Assembly (NCBI RefSeq): GCF_003014555.1
Contig: NZ_PYGE01000013.1
Coordinates: 81,405-145,404 of the forward strand
Direction of reading: 5' to 3'
DNA length: 64,000 nucleotides
Source of the DNA: Haloactinopolyspora alba
GTDB taxonomy: Bacteria > Actinomycetota > Actinomycetes > Jiangellales > Jiangellaceae
A program made the translations under genes and the position numbers. Position 1 is the stretch's first letter, and every line of letters starts with the position of its first letter. The notes beneath the pieces were generated by a model. It was not told where the DNA came from and ran no database searches. It saw nothing but the letters and a program-made list of their open reading frames with translations. Below are positions 30,988-40,992 of the stretch, one piece after another.

Positions 30988-31854
30988 TCAACGCAGCACT
31001 CGGCCGAGGAAGCCGCGCAGGTATCCCGCGACGACGTCCAGGTGGCTCTCGAGCAGGAAGTGGCCGCCGTCGATCAGATGCACCTCCGCGTCCTCGGCGT
31101 CGCGGGCGAAAGCCGTGGCGCCCGCCGGGCCGAAGATCTCGTCGTTGCGGCCCCACACGGCGAGCACCGGCACCTTGTTGGTGCGCAGGAACTCGTGCAG
31201 GCGCGGGTAGAGGGGGCGGTTGTTCGCGTAGTCACGGAACAGCGCCAACTGGACCTCGTCGTTGCCTTCACGGGAGACGAGGGCGAGGTCGCGCTCCCAG
31301 GTGTCCGGGCTGACCAGGCTCGGGTCGGGTACGCCGTGCAGGTACTGCCAGCGGATGGCCTCGACGCTCAGGGCGGCACGGACGGCGGGTTCGGTGTCGG
31401 GGCCGGGGTTCGCGGCGTACGCCCAGACGTCGGTCCAGAACGACTCGACGAACCCGTCCTCGTAACCGTTGCCGTTCTGGGTGACGACGGCGGAGATCCG
31501 TTCGGGGTGCTCGAGCGCGAGACGCCACCCGATGGGGGCGCCGTAGTCCTGCACGTAGAGGGCGTAGCGGTCCAGGCCCAGGTGGTCGAGCAGTCCGGAG
31601 GTGAGCTCGGCGAGAGCGTCGAAGGTGTACGCGAACTCGTCGACGAGAGGAGCGTCGGAGCGGCCGAAGCCGAGGTGGTCGGGCGCGATGACGTGGTAGT
31701 CCCCGGCCAGTAGCGGGATGAGCTCACGGAACATGAACGAGCTGGTCGGGTAGCCGTGCAGCAGGACGATCGCGGGGGCGTCGGCAGGGCCGGCCTCACG
31801 GTAGAAGATCCGGTGTCCGTCGATGGTGGCGGTGCGGTGATGAACCGAGCCCAC
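30988..31854 (-). CDS. alpha/beta hydrolase, haloalkane dehalogenase/epoxide hydrolase-like
   Basis: 288 residues from GTG 31854 with AAGGAG six bases upstream. The oxyanion motif is LLHGYPTSS, the nucleophile elbow is VQDYGAPIGW with Asp, the acid is in WGRNDEIFGP and the base His in DGGHFLLES. An Asp nucleophile points to the haloalkane dehalogenase/epoxide hydrolase branch rather than esterases. The substrate is unknown. It is divergent from a CGNR-type regulator, and the shared gap has repeated GATCTGGTTAGG elements, so that regulator probably controls it. Confidence 0.9.
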   Translation of the reverse strand: MGSVHHRTATIDGHRIFYREAGPADAPAIVLLHGYPTSSFMFRELIPLLAGDYHVIAPDHLGFGRSDAPLVDEFAYTFDALAELTSGLLDHLGLDRYALYVQDYGAPIGWRLALEHPERISAVVTQNGNGYEDGFVESFWTDVWAYAANPGPDTEPAVRAALSVEAIRWQYLHGVPDPSLVSPDTWERDLALVSREGNDEVQLALFRDYANNRPLYPRLHEFLRTNKVPVLAVWGRNDEIFGPAGATAFARDAEDAEVHLIDGGHFLLESHLDVVAGYLRGFLGRVLR

Positions 31855-31875
31855 TTCTAACTCCTTCAAATGTCT

Positions 31876-31943
31876 GATCTGGTTAGGTCCTGGTCATGCA
31901 AGCACGGAGCGGCTAACCTGTCAAATAGTCCGATCTGGTTAGG
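31876..31943. promoter_or_regulatory. repeated operator-like elements between the hydrolase and CGNR genes
   Basis: GATCTGGTTAGG occurs at 31876-31887 and again at 31932-31943; both copies are preceded by a similar TCAAAT element. Between them lies CTAACC, an inverted half of GGTTAG. Repeats 56 bp apart in a divergent gap suggest binding sites for the adjacent CGNR regulator. Confidence 0.55.
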
Positions 31944-31962
31944 GAGACGGGAGCGGCATCCG

Positions 31963-32442
31963 ATGGACCTGCTGCTGGACCTGCTCAACAGCAGGCCACT
32001 GGTCAACGGCGAGGAACAGGACGCGCTCGGCGATCCGGCCGCGGCCGGACGCTGGGCACGCGAGCACGGCGGCGACGGCAGCCACGCGGAACTGGTGCTG
32101 CTCCGCGAGGCGCGGGACGTCCTGCAGAACGTGGTGCGCAGAGATAGCTCGCCGGTCGCGTTGAGCCCGCTGCTCGAAGGGGTCCGCCAGACCCCGGAGC
32201 TCACGCCGGACGGCCTTCGGTGGACACTCGAGGCTCCTCCTCACGCCCGGCTGGCCGTCGACGTGGTCCTCGCCTGGGCCGCCACCGAGGAACAGCTGCC
32301 CGGCCGGCTACGCCCCTGCGCCAACGACGAGTGCCGGCTGTTCCTGCTCGACCGCAGCCGCGCCAACCGCGCCCGCTGGTGCTCCATGGCAGCCTGCGGC
32401 AACCGCGCGAAAGCACGCCGCCACTACGAACGCACCCGCTGA
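31963..32442 (+). CDS. CGNR zinc-finger/ABATE-domain transcriptional regulator
   Basis: 159 residues. The N-terminal ABATE-like helical region covers about 1-105. The C-terminal zinc finger is CANDECRLFLLDRSRANRAR followed by WCSMAACGNRAKARRHYER, with the CGNR hallmark. These small regulators are common in actinobacteria and often control a neighbouring gene, often a hydrolase or transporter. ATG 31963 (MDLLLDLLNS) is preferred over upstream in-frame codons, as it matches the family start. It is divergent from the alpha/beta hydrolase and shares a repeat-bearing promoter gap with it. Confidence 0.92.
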   Translation: MDLLLDLLNSRPLVNGEEQDALGDPAAAGRWAREHGGDGSHAELVLLREARDVLQNVVRRDSSPVALSPLLEGVRQTPELTPDGLRWTLEAPPHARLAVDVVLAWAATEEQLPGRLRPCANDECRLFLLDRSRANRARWCSMAACGNRAKARRHYERTR

Positions 32443-32450
32443 GCTGTCCC

Positions 32451-33704
32451 CTACTCCCTCGGATCGAGGGTGACCGCCATCGCCCGGGCCAGCGCGAGAC
32501 CGGTGGCCAGCAGGGCTGCCGCACGGATGGCCCCCGCGACCGGGAAAGGCGCGCGCAGGCCGAACACGTGCGCCACGAGCCCACCGGCCAGCGCACCGAG
32601 CGGGATCAGCCCCCAGCCGACCATGCGGTAGATGCTGTTGACGCGGCCGAGCAGACGGGACGGCACCAGGCGCTGGCGCAGGCTCACCGTGATGATCGTC
32701 CACAGCGTCGTGGCGAAGCCGTTCACGGCGAGCAGCGCACCGAGGACGGTCGCGTCGGGGCTCACGCCCACGCCCCCGAAGACGGCGGCGTTCGTGCCCA
32801 GTGCGGCGAACAGCGTGGCGCGGGTGCCGAGCCCGGCGACGATGCGCGGTCCGGCGACGCCGCCCAGCAGGCCACCGACGGCGGCGGTCGCCAGCAGCAG
32901 TCCGTACCCGGCGGCGTCCACGTGCAGCGTCCGTGTCGCCAGCAGCACCAGCGTCGCGTTGCCGAGGTGGAAGCAGAAGGTGTTCACGCCGAGCAGGACC
33001 GCCAGCAGCCGCAGCAGCCGGTGCCGAGCCAGCCAGCGCAGGCCCTCCGCGATCGCGGTGCGGACCGGCGGGTGCCCGGCTGGCGGATGCCCGGCTGGCG
33101 GGTGCGCCGCCGACCGAGGGCCGGAGTGCGCCAGCGTGGCCAGCAGCATGGCGGCGATCGCCAGCGCGCCGGCGTCCGCGACGAACGGCAGCGCCGCCGC
33201 GGCCGCGAACAGCACGCTGCCGACCGGCGGTCCCGCGAACTGCCGGCCCACCAGGACGATCGACTGCTGATAGCCGTTCGCCGCGTGCAGCAGCCGCTGG
33301 CCGACAATGTCCGGCAGGACCGCCTGCCCGGCGTTGCCGGCGACCACCTGGCACGTGCCCAGCCCGAACACGAGGATCGCCAGGGTGGGGATGCCAAGAC
33401 GATCGGACGCCACCAGGATCGCGACGACACCGGCGATCACCGCCTGGACCGCCTGCGCACACCACATCAGGCCCACGCGGTCGTACCGGTCGACCACCGC
33501 GCCCGCCACGAGCGACAGCAACAGCCAGGGCAGGTACACCGACGCGGAGACCACCGAGACCAGCCGGGGATCGCCGGTGAGCGTCGCCGCCAGCAACGGA
33601 GCAGCCGCGGCGAACGCGCCCTCCCCCACGGCGCCGACACCCGCCGCGCCGGTCAGCCGCCAATAGGCTCCGGGCAGGTCACGTGGGCCGGCCGAGCGCG
33701 TCAT
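32451..33704 (-). CDS. MFS transporter
   Basis: 417 residues with about twelve hydrophobic segments; the loop between helices 2 and 3 has the form VVDRYDRVGLMW (a DRxxR-like motif). It resembles the MFS_3/EntS-like exporters of small molecules. The central cytoplasmic loop carries a small repeat, HPPAGHPPAGHPPV, encoded by near-identical 15-bp units. The gene is divergent from an ArsR/DUF5937 regulator, which is likely to repress it through the palindrome at 33743-33761. Substrate unknown; drug or metabolite efflux is the usual role. Confidence 0.9.
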   Translation of the reverse strand: MTRSAGPRDLPGAYWRLTGAAGVGAVGEGAFAAAAPLLAATLTGDPRLVSVVSASVYLPWLLLSLVAGAVVDRYDRVGLMWCAQAVQAVIAGVVAILVASDRLGIPTLAILVFGLGTCQVVAGNAGQAVLPDIVGQRLLHAANGYQQSIVLVGRQFAGPPVGSVLFAAAAALPFVADAGALAIAAMLLATLAHSGPRSAAHPPAGHPPAGHPPVRTAIAEGLRWLARHRLLRLLAVLLGVNTFCFHLGNATLVLLATRTLHVDAAGYGLLLATAAVGGLLGGVAGPRIVAGLGTRATLFAALGTNAAVFGGVGVSPDATVLGALLAVNGFATTLWTIITVSLRQRLVPSRLLGRVNSIYRMVGWGLIPLGALAGGLVAHVFGLRAPFPVAGAIRAAALLATGLALARAMAVTLDPRE

Positions 33705-33742
33705 GCCGGCATCGTTCCGGCGCCGCGCGCCACGGCGACATC

Positions 33743-33761
33743 ATGTAGCTCCCTGCTACAT
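33743..33761. promoter_or_regulatory. perfect ATGTAGC-N5-GCTACAT operator between MFS and ArsR genes
   Basis: A 7-5-7 perfect inverted repeat lies in the 66-base gap between the divergent genes, nine bases before the ArsR start. ArsR-type repressors bind such palindromes, so it should control both genes. Confidence 0.7.
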
Positions 33762-33770
33762 ACTCGGCCC

Positions 33771-34769
33771 ATGGCGCTGACCGTCGATCTCGGCGTGGAC
33801 GAGCTCGCCGCGACCAGGTTCGCGGTCTCCCCGTTGTCGGAGACCGTGGCCGGGCTGCAACAACTCGCCGGTCAGGACCGGCACGCCGTCAACCGGCGGT
33901 GGCTGCGGTGGGCGGCCGACGCCCTGGCCGCGGAGCCGTTGACGCTGTCGAGCACCTGGCCGCTGCTCGTCAGCGAGCAGCCGGGCTGGCCGGAGTTCCT
34001 GGTCCCGGCGCCGGCGCACGCCGGGACGTCCATCGACGACGACCTGGCGGCGCTGCGGGACACGCCCGCACGCCACGTCCGCGCCAGCCTGCGGCGCGTC
34101 TTCGGCGACGCGCCGCCGCGAGCCGCGGCCGACCTCGCCGCCGACCCCGCCGCCGGTCTCCGTGACATCGCCGCGGAGCTGCGCGCGGCGCACGACCGCC
34201 TGGTCGCGCCGCACTGGGCACGGATCCACGCCGCCCTCGACGCCGACGTCGCCCACCGCGCGAAACGGCTCGCTCGCGGCGGCGCCGCGGCGCTGTTCGC
34301 CGACCTGCACCCGGACCTGCACTGGCGGGACGGACGGCTGGTGCTGGAGGGTGCGCGGTGGCGCGAGGACCGGGTGGTCAACCGCGGACCTGGCGGGCTC
34401 GTCCTGATGCCCGTCGCGCTCGGCTCACCCTACGTGCTGATCAAGAAGAACACGTCCACCCAGACCACCGTCCGCTACCCCGCCCGCGGCGTCGCCGCGC
34501 TGTGGAGCACCGGCACCCGAACACCACCGGAAGCCACCCGGCGGCTGCTCGGCCGGGCCCGCGCCGAACTGCTCGAAGCGTTGCGTTCTCCGGCGACCAC
34601 CACCGACCTCGCCGGCGCACTCGGCATCACCCCCAGCGCCGTGTCCCAGCACCTGCGGGTGCTGCGCGAGAACGGGCTCGTCACCCGCGAGCGGTCAGGG
34701 CGCACCGTCCGGTACTGCGCCAGCGCACTCGGGCGAGCCCTCGCGGCCGGTCCGGACGGCGCACCCTGA
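33771..34769 (+). CDS. DUF5937/ArsR-family transcriptional regulator
   Basis: 332 residues. A long N-terminal DUF5937-like region (FAVSPLSETVAGLQQL, about 15-30, through VLIKKNTSTQTTVRYPARGV) is followed by a C-terminal ArsR winged helix at about 265-325 (TDLAGALGITPSAVSQHLRV, NGLVTRERSGRTVRYC). Such actinobacterial regulators are usually paired with an MFS transporter, as here. ATG 33771 has only a weak ribosome site and lies nine bases after the palindrome, so a leaderless or short-leader transcript is possible. The ligand is unknown. Confidence 0.9.
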   Translation: MALTVDLGVDELAATRFAVSPLSETVAGLQQLAGQDRHAVNRRWLRWAADALAAEPLTLSSTWPLLVSEQPGWPEFLVPAPAHAGTSIDDDLAALRDTPARHVRASLRRVFGDAPPRAAADLAADPAAGLRDIAAELRAAHDRLVAPHWARIHAALDADVAHRAKRLARGGAAALFADLHPDLHWRDGRLVLEGARWREDRVVNRGPGGLVLMPVALGSPYVLIKKNTSTQTTVRYPARGVAALWSTGTRTPPEATRRLLGRARAELLEALRSPATTTDLAGALGITPSAVSQHLRVLRENGLVTRERSGRTVRYCASALGRALAAGPDGAP

Positions 34770-34788
34770 ATCGGGGAGCCGACTCCGC

Positions 34789-37700
34789 CTACCCCTGGTC
34801 GACAGCGCGCAGCACCGGCCTGCCCAGTTCGGTGTCGAACGCCCACACGTCGGCGAAGTCCCAGCCCATCGCCTCGTACGTGTCCTGACTGGCCGCCTGC
34901 GCCGCCGTGCGGGTCGCGCCGTTGAGGGTGTCCGGCCCGGTCTCGGGGATGGACTGGGTGGCCGCGTCCACGTTCTCGGAGGCGGCGTTGCCGACGAGCG
35001 TCGCGGTGTCGCCCCGGAGCACCCGGGCGACGACGCGGTGAGCGTAGCCGGTGGCGACGACCCGCGAGTTGAGCGCCATGTTGTGCCGCACGGTGGTGCC
35101 GGTGTAGGCGTAGCCGCTGATGCCGCCCGCGTTCCTGTCGTCGACCACCTCGACGTGCCCGGTGGCGTAGGTGCGCTCGGTGAGGCTGCCGACCCCGGTG
35201 ATGCCGGCGACACCGCCGGCCTGGCGGCCACGGGTGGCGTACACGTCGGCGGCGGAGTAGCTGTCGCGGAGTTCGCCGTAGGAGTAGCCGACCACACCGC
35301 CGACGGTGCTGCCGCCGTAGATCGTGCCCGACGTCGTCACCCGCTCGACGGTGCCGCGGCTGGTGTTGACCAGGATGCCGACGTTCGAGGCGGTGGTCTC
35401 GACCAGGGCGCCGTCGACGGCGACGTCGTGGATGTTCCCGTCCTCGGTGACCAGCGGGAACAGTCCTCCGGTGGACGAGGTGAGCCCGGTGATGCGGTGC
35501 CCGGCGCCGTCGAGCTCACCGGAGAACCCGGTGCGGGCGACGGTGAGCCCGGCGTGCTCGCTCAGGTCGAGGTCGGCCGCCAGGCGGAACCGCTGGTCGG
35601 GGAACTGCGTCACCTGGTCGAGGTCGGCGACGCTCGACACGAGGTAGGCGCCGTCGCCGTCCTGCGGCAGCTCCGGGGTGTCCGGCTCCGACGACGGCGG
35701 CGCGACGTCCTCGGGGACCGAACGCAGCGTGGGGCGCATCCCGTCGGAGTCCCAGGCCCAGACACTGTCGAAGTCCCAGCCGAGAATGTCGCGGTAGAAC
35801 GCCGGATCCCGGGTCTGCGCCACGGTCGCGGTCGCGCCCATCAGGTTGTCCGCCGCGGGCGCGTCCGGCACGCTCTGCACGTCGGCGACCACGCTCTGCG
35901 CCGCCCAGTTGTTCGCGAGGGTGGCGGTGTGCCCGCGCAGCACCCGACCGAGCACGCGATGGGCGTACCTGGGCGCGGTGACGGTGGGGTTCAGCGCGAC
36001 GGAGTCACGCAGCACGGTGCCGGTGTAGCCGTACCCGGCGACGCCTCCGGTGTTGCGGGTGGAGGCGCCCACCGCTCCGGCGGCGTAGACCCGCTCCGTC
36101 GTCGAGCCGGCGAGGGCCACCCCCACGGTGCCGCCGGCCTCGGTGTCGTAGCTCTGGACCCGGGCGGTGGAGTACGCGTCCCGGAGGACGCCGCCGTTGT
36201 CACCGATGATCCCGCCGGCCCGCGACGCCGCGGTGACGAGGCCGCTGGTGTGGACCCGCTCGATGGTTCCGGTGTTGGTGTCGGCGAGGATGCCGCCCCG
36301 CGCCGTAGCGGTGGACACGTCGGCGTCGACGATCGCCAGGTCGTGGATGCTGCCGTCGTTGACGCCCACGAGCCCGCCGTTCGTGGTCCGCAGCCCGGTG
36401 ATGACGTGTCCGGCGCCGTCCAGGTCACCGGTGAAAGGCTGGTCCGCGCCGATCTTGGGGGCGTCCTGGCCGGCCAGGTCGAGGTCGGTGGTGAGGCGGT
36501 AGTGCGCGTCCGGGTCGTGCTTCACCTTGCCGAGGTCGTCGGCGGAGTCGATGAGGTACGGGTCGGCGGCATTGCCGCTGCCGCTGAGCCCTTCCTGCAG
36601 CACGAGCACCGGCCGCAGTTCCTCGTCCCGCTGCGGGCCGGCCCAGAAGTGCAGCTTCACCGTGTCGTTGGCGGCGACGGGCAACGGGGTGTCGAAGCCG
36701 GCCCACTGCTCGGCGCCGCGGTGGTCGAGCTCGACCTCGGTGACGCGCCGGTCGAGAACCTGCTGACCGGTGGCGTCGTAGCTCACCGCCTCGACCGTCA
36801 CGCCGTCGCCGCTGCCCGGGTGGCTGACCAGCCCGACGCCGGCGAGGCCGCCGTCGGTGATCTCCGCCGTACTGACCGTCCAGTCGCCGTGCGGACGGTC
36901 GAGCGTGGTGTCGTCGACGAGCCGGCCGTCGGCCGTGTACGTCGCCAGCGACAGCCGGTCGCCGTTCGCCCGCAGCACGCTGCCCATCTGGGTGTTCTCG
37001 TCGTCGACGACGTCGTCCCACGGCTTCTCGGCATTGTCGCCGAAGTGCGGCCCGGCCGAGCCGAGCGTCACGAAGGTGGTCCCCGCCGCGACCTCTTCCG
37101 GTGTCCGCGCGAGGCGGCCGTCGACGATCGTGGAGCGCTTGTACACGTTGTCGTGTCCGCCGACGTACAGGTCGATGCCGAGCCGCTGGAACAGGCCGGA
37201 GAACCTTCTCGCGTTTCGCGCGCATCCCGGGCCCCTCGGCGCCGGCGCCGCCGAAGAACGACCGGTGGCCCACGACGACGTTCCACGGCTCGTCGGCGGC
37301 GCGGATGTCGTCGACCAGCCAGTCCAGCTGGGCGTCGAGGTCGTAGTTCGTGTTCAGCACGGCCACGTGCACGTCGCCGCGGTCGAAGGAGTAATTGCTC
37401 TCGCCGATGGGACCGTCGTCGGGCAGCGCGTACATGCTCGAGAAGATGGCGTTCCGGCGCGGCGAGAGGATGTTGTACTCCAGGTCACCGTCGCTCTCCG
37501 CGTCGCCGGCGACCGGCGCCACCTGCAGGCCGAGGCCGTCGAGGACGTGGTCGAACGCGTCCGCCCAGTACTCGCGCTGAACCCCCCGTGCGACGAGGTC
37601 CCCGGTCTGCACGACGGTGCCGCCGCCGGGTCGCTCCGCACGCAGCCGCGCCAGCATGTCGGGCAGCAGCCGTAGGTCGGCGGGCTCACGGGAGTCCGCC

Positions 37701-39571
37701 GCCAGGTCGCCCAGCAGGTAGATCGGCCGGTTCCGCTCGCCTCCGGCCAGGAACGAGCCCCGCACGTCGGTCCATGCCGGCTCCCGCGGTCCGGGCGCGG
37801 CGCCGTCGACGGCCACCCCGAAGCGGTACTCGTAGCGCGTCCCGTCCCGCAGGCCGGTCAGGTCGAACTCGTGGCTGCGCAGCGGCTGCCCGGTCACGGT
37901 GTTCTGGTAGACCTCGCCCGGCTTGCCCACCGTGTTGATCTCGTAGGTGGTGTCGTCGGCCGAGGTGAGCACCGGGGTGCTGCGCCATGTGCGGTGCCCG
38001 GCCCGCCGGACCTGCGCGTACACGCGGTCGACGGTGGCGTCGGTCGTGACGCTGAGGCCCGCGGTCCCGGGCTCTTCACCCACCGTGGCGACGCTGCCGA
38101 GGTAGCCGAACACGCCGGCCGGGTCCGCGTCGTCCTGGGTCACCGTCAGCCGCAGCATCCGCGACCCGACGTTCCCGGCGCCGTCGGTCGCCTTCATGAC
38201 GACGAAGTGGTCCGAGTAGCTGCGGACACGGAAGCCCTCGTCGGTGACGGGCACCTGCCCGTTGTCGTCCCACACCTGGTAGCGGACCGTCGGCTGTGCA
38301 CCGCTGTCGTCCTCGGCGACGACGTCCGGCAGCGCGACCCGGTCGCCGTACGCGACCGCGGACGGCAGGTCCGAGCCGAGCGTGATCGTCGGCGCGTAGT
38401 CGGCGCCGCGGGTCGTGCCGCCGACCCATACCGGTGCGGAGACGACGGTGTCGCCGTCGGCCTGGGTCGCGACCACGTAGAAGAAGTCGCCGTCGTCCGC
38501 GTCCAGCTCGTGCGTGACGTTCACGTCGCCGCCCGAGACGCCGGGGACCTCGTGCGCGACGGCACCGCCGTTGGTCAGCACCCGCACGGAGGTGAACGAC
38601 TCCCCGCTGCCCGGGTCGGTCAGCCCGACGTCGAGGGTGACGCTCGAGGTGCCGGAGGCGAGCACCGACCCCATCATCTGCCCGTTGCCGCTGTACGTCA
38701 GCACGGTGTCGACGTCCTGGGTGGAGTACATGCTCCGGTCGCGCATCGCCTGGTAGGCGGCGTTCTGGCTCTTCTGCTCCGCCCAGACGCCCGTGGTCGA
38801 CTCGTTGCCGGTCACCCAGTTGGCGCTGTGCTCGTCGCCGTTCCACACCGGCGCCAGGTGCCAGCCGGCGTCCAGGGCGAGCTGGTACTGCGCCAGGTTG
38901 GTGGCGTTCTTCACCTCGATCAGCTGCATCCGCTCGTCCACCTCCCGATCGAGGTGGCCGAAGGCGGCGAAGTTGCCCTTGCCGTCCGGGTCCGGGTGGT
39001 TGAACTGTGCGATGGCGTCCGGATCCTGTTTGAGCCGGGCGTAGAACGTCGGCAGATCGTACTTCAGGTCACCCGTGGCGGCGCCGAACGAGAGCGAGTC
39101 GCCCTCGCTGCGGGCCGTCGTCAGCCAGTCGGTGTTGAACAGGTTGATGTGACCGGAGTCGTCGTACCAGGTGATCTCCTCGGCCGGGATCGTCACCAGC
39201 TCGTCCTGCGCGGCGTTGAACGACGCCGACGCCTCGTGCAGGTGGCGCCACTCGTCGGAGACGGCGTCACGCCAGTCTGTGGTGAAGTCGTCACTGTTGC
39301 GCCGGTCGAACAGCACGTCGTGGTCGGAGACGGTGAAGAAGTCGGCGTCGCTGCGCGAGGCCACGTGCTCGAACGCGTCCCGCGGCATCTTGACGCCGTC
39401 GCTGATCGAGGTGTGCGCGTGGAACTCCCCGGTGTAGTGGGTCTTGCCGAGGTACGTCGGGCGCTCGTCCGCCGCGGCGGCCGGGCCGGCGGGCAGCGCT
39501 GCCAGCGCGGGTGCGGCGACGGCCAGCACCAGTACGGACGCCAGTCGGGAACGTGCGGATCGTGCAGCCAT
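34789..39571 (-). CDS. secreted PHP-metallophosphoesterase-GLUG protein, frameshifted
   Basis: About 1593 residues when one base is skipped. ATG 39571 begins a Sec signal (LASVLVLAVAAPALAAL). Residues about 45-320 form a PHP-like domain (EFHAHTSISDG, FFTVSDHDVLF). Beta-sandwich domains follow, then a calcineurin-like phosphoesterase at about 630-800 (LLGDLA, VQTGDLV, VVVGHRSFFGG, GGHDNVYKR). The usual GNHE motif reads GDAES. Two arrays of GLUG-type repeats (GGLVGVNDGSIHDLAIVDA, SRAGGIIGDNGGVLRDAY) fill the C-terminal half. The frame breaks near 37204: one extra base within GAGAAGGTTCTCC shifts the frame between MRAKREK and SGLFQRLG. Both sides are otherwise intact, so it is either a recent mutation or a sequencing error. 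An extracellular phosphoesterase role is inferred. Confidence 0.8.
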
Positions 39572-39739
39572 GGATTCGTGCCACTCCTCTACACAGGCGG
39601 GGACGATTCGGCGCAATGCAGACGAAAGGCTTCCGGTCGAACGTGACAGCCGACGGGTGCTCCGGGACGACCGGAGGTGAAGCCGTGGTGAACGACGGTG
39701 CGCACGCCTGCCGCGCGGCCACGCCTCCGCGCGACAGGG

Positions 39740-40987
39740 TCAGACGGTCCGTGGTTCGCTGATCCAGCGGGCGGCCAGGAGCCCGGACGCCGCGGTGATG
39801 ACGGCCGCCGCGACGACGGTGGCCTCGAGCCCGGCGAGATCGGCGAGCAGCCCCGCGACCAGGGCACCCGCGGCGTAACCGACGTCGCGCCAGAAGCGGT
39901 ACACGCCCAGGGCGTTGGCGCGCCAACTCGGATGTACGTGGTCGCTGACGGACGCGATCAGCGCGGGATAGACCATGGCGGTGCCGATCCCGAGAGCGAT
40001 GGCGGAGGCGACGCCCGCCAGCAGGGGCCGGGACAGCAGGGCAAACGCGAGGACGAATCCGGTGGCCTGCACGAGCATGCCGGTGACGATGAGCGGCTTG
40101 CGGCCGACCCGGTCGGCGAGGTGCCCGGTGGGGATCATGCCGACACCCCACAGCAGCGGGTACAGCCCCTTGATCACACCGACGGCGGTCAGGCCGAGTC
40201 CGTACTCGGTGAACAACAACGGAAAGACACCCCACGTCAGCCCGTCGTTCAGGTTGTTCGCCAGTCCGGCCTGGCTGGCGCCGCGCAGACTGCGATCTCG
40301 CCAGGACGTACGCGCGAAGGCCTGCGCAACCCCCGGGGCCTCCGACGCTGCGGCCGGCGCGGGATGCCGAGACAATTCGAGGGCGACGTGGTCGCTGGTG
40401 TCGCGCGCCACGAGCGAGAGCGCGAGCCCAGCGACCACGAAGACGACCCCGATCAGTTCGGGCGCGGGACGCAGCCCGTACGCGGCGGCGAGATAACCGG
40501 TGCCCAGCGCGGTCGCGCCGACCGCGACGTAACCGGCGGCCTCGTTCAGCCCTGTGGCCAGGCCACGCCGGGCGGGCCCGACCAGGTCGATCTTCATGTT
40601 CACCGTCATCGACCAGGTCAGGCCCTGATTGATGCCCAGCAGCACGTTCGCGGCGACGATCCAGCTCCAGCCGGGCGCCCACGCCAGTGCGAACGGCACG
40701 GGCACGCCGATCAGCCAGCCTGCCACCAATAGTTGCTTCCGGCGGAACCGTGCGGTCAGCGCGCCTGCGACGAGATTGGTCATCGCCTTCGTGACGCCGA
40801 AGGCGATGATGAACGAGAATCCGGCCAGGTTGCTGGTGAGACCGAAGACGTCAGTGCCGATCAGTGGGACGGTGGTGCGTTCCAGCCCGACCAGGGCGCC
40901 GACACAGACGTTGACGACGATCAGCAGCGTGAACTGCGGCCAGTTCTCTTTCAACCCCAGCCGCACCGGTCGGGACGCGGCCGACAT
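39740..40987 (-). CDS. MFS transporter of the sulfur module
   Basis: 415 residues from ATG 40987 with GGTGAG five bases before it. About twelve membrane segments are visible, with GHLADRVGRKPLIVTGM as the conserved loop 2-3/8-9 motif and a second half starting near SWRDRSLRGASQAGLAN. It follows the MBL-rhodanese gene after five bases, so the two are co-transcribed. In such operons the transporter may export sulfite, thiosulfate or another sulfur compound, but that is inferred from its neighbours only. Confidence 0.88.
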   Translation of the reverse strand: MSAASRPVRLGLKENWPQFTLLIVVNVCVGALVGLERTTVPLIGTDVFGLTSNLAGFSFIIAFGVTKAMTNLVAGALTARFRRKQLLVAGWLIGVPVPFALAWAPGWSWIVAANVLLGINQGLTWSMTVNMKIDLVGPARRGLATGLNEAAGYVAVGATALGTGYLAAAYGLRPAPELIGVVFVVAGLALSLVARDTSDHVALELSRHPAPAAASEAPGVAQAFARTSWRDRSLRGASQAGLANNLNDGLTWGVFPLLFTEYGLGLTAVGVIKGLYPLLWGVGMIPTGHLADRVGRKPLIVTGMLVQATGFVLAFALLSRPLLAGVASAIALGIGTAMVYPALIASVSDHVHPSWRANALGVYRFWRDVGYAAGALVAGLLADLAGLEATVVAAAVITAASGLLAARWISEPRTV

Positions 40988-40992
40988 TGGAC

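Noticed and set aside
32220..34769. 849-residue frame joining the antisense of the MFS gene to the ArsR regulator
   Set aside because: Only the part from ATG 33771 matches a protein family; the upstream part is antisense to a clear MFS transporter.
35038..37938. 966-residue plus-strand open frame over the phosphoesterase-GLUG gene
   Set aside because: It has no recognisable domains, while the minus strand shows clear PHP, phosphoesterase and GLUG signatures.
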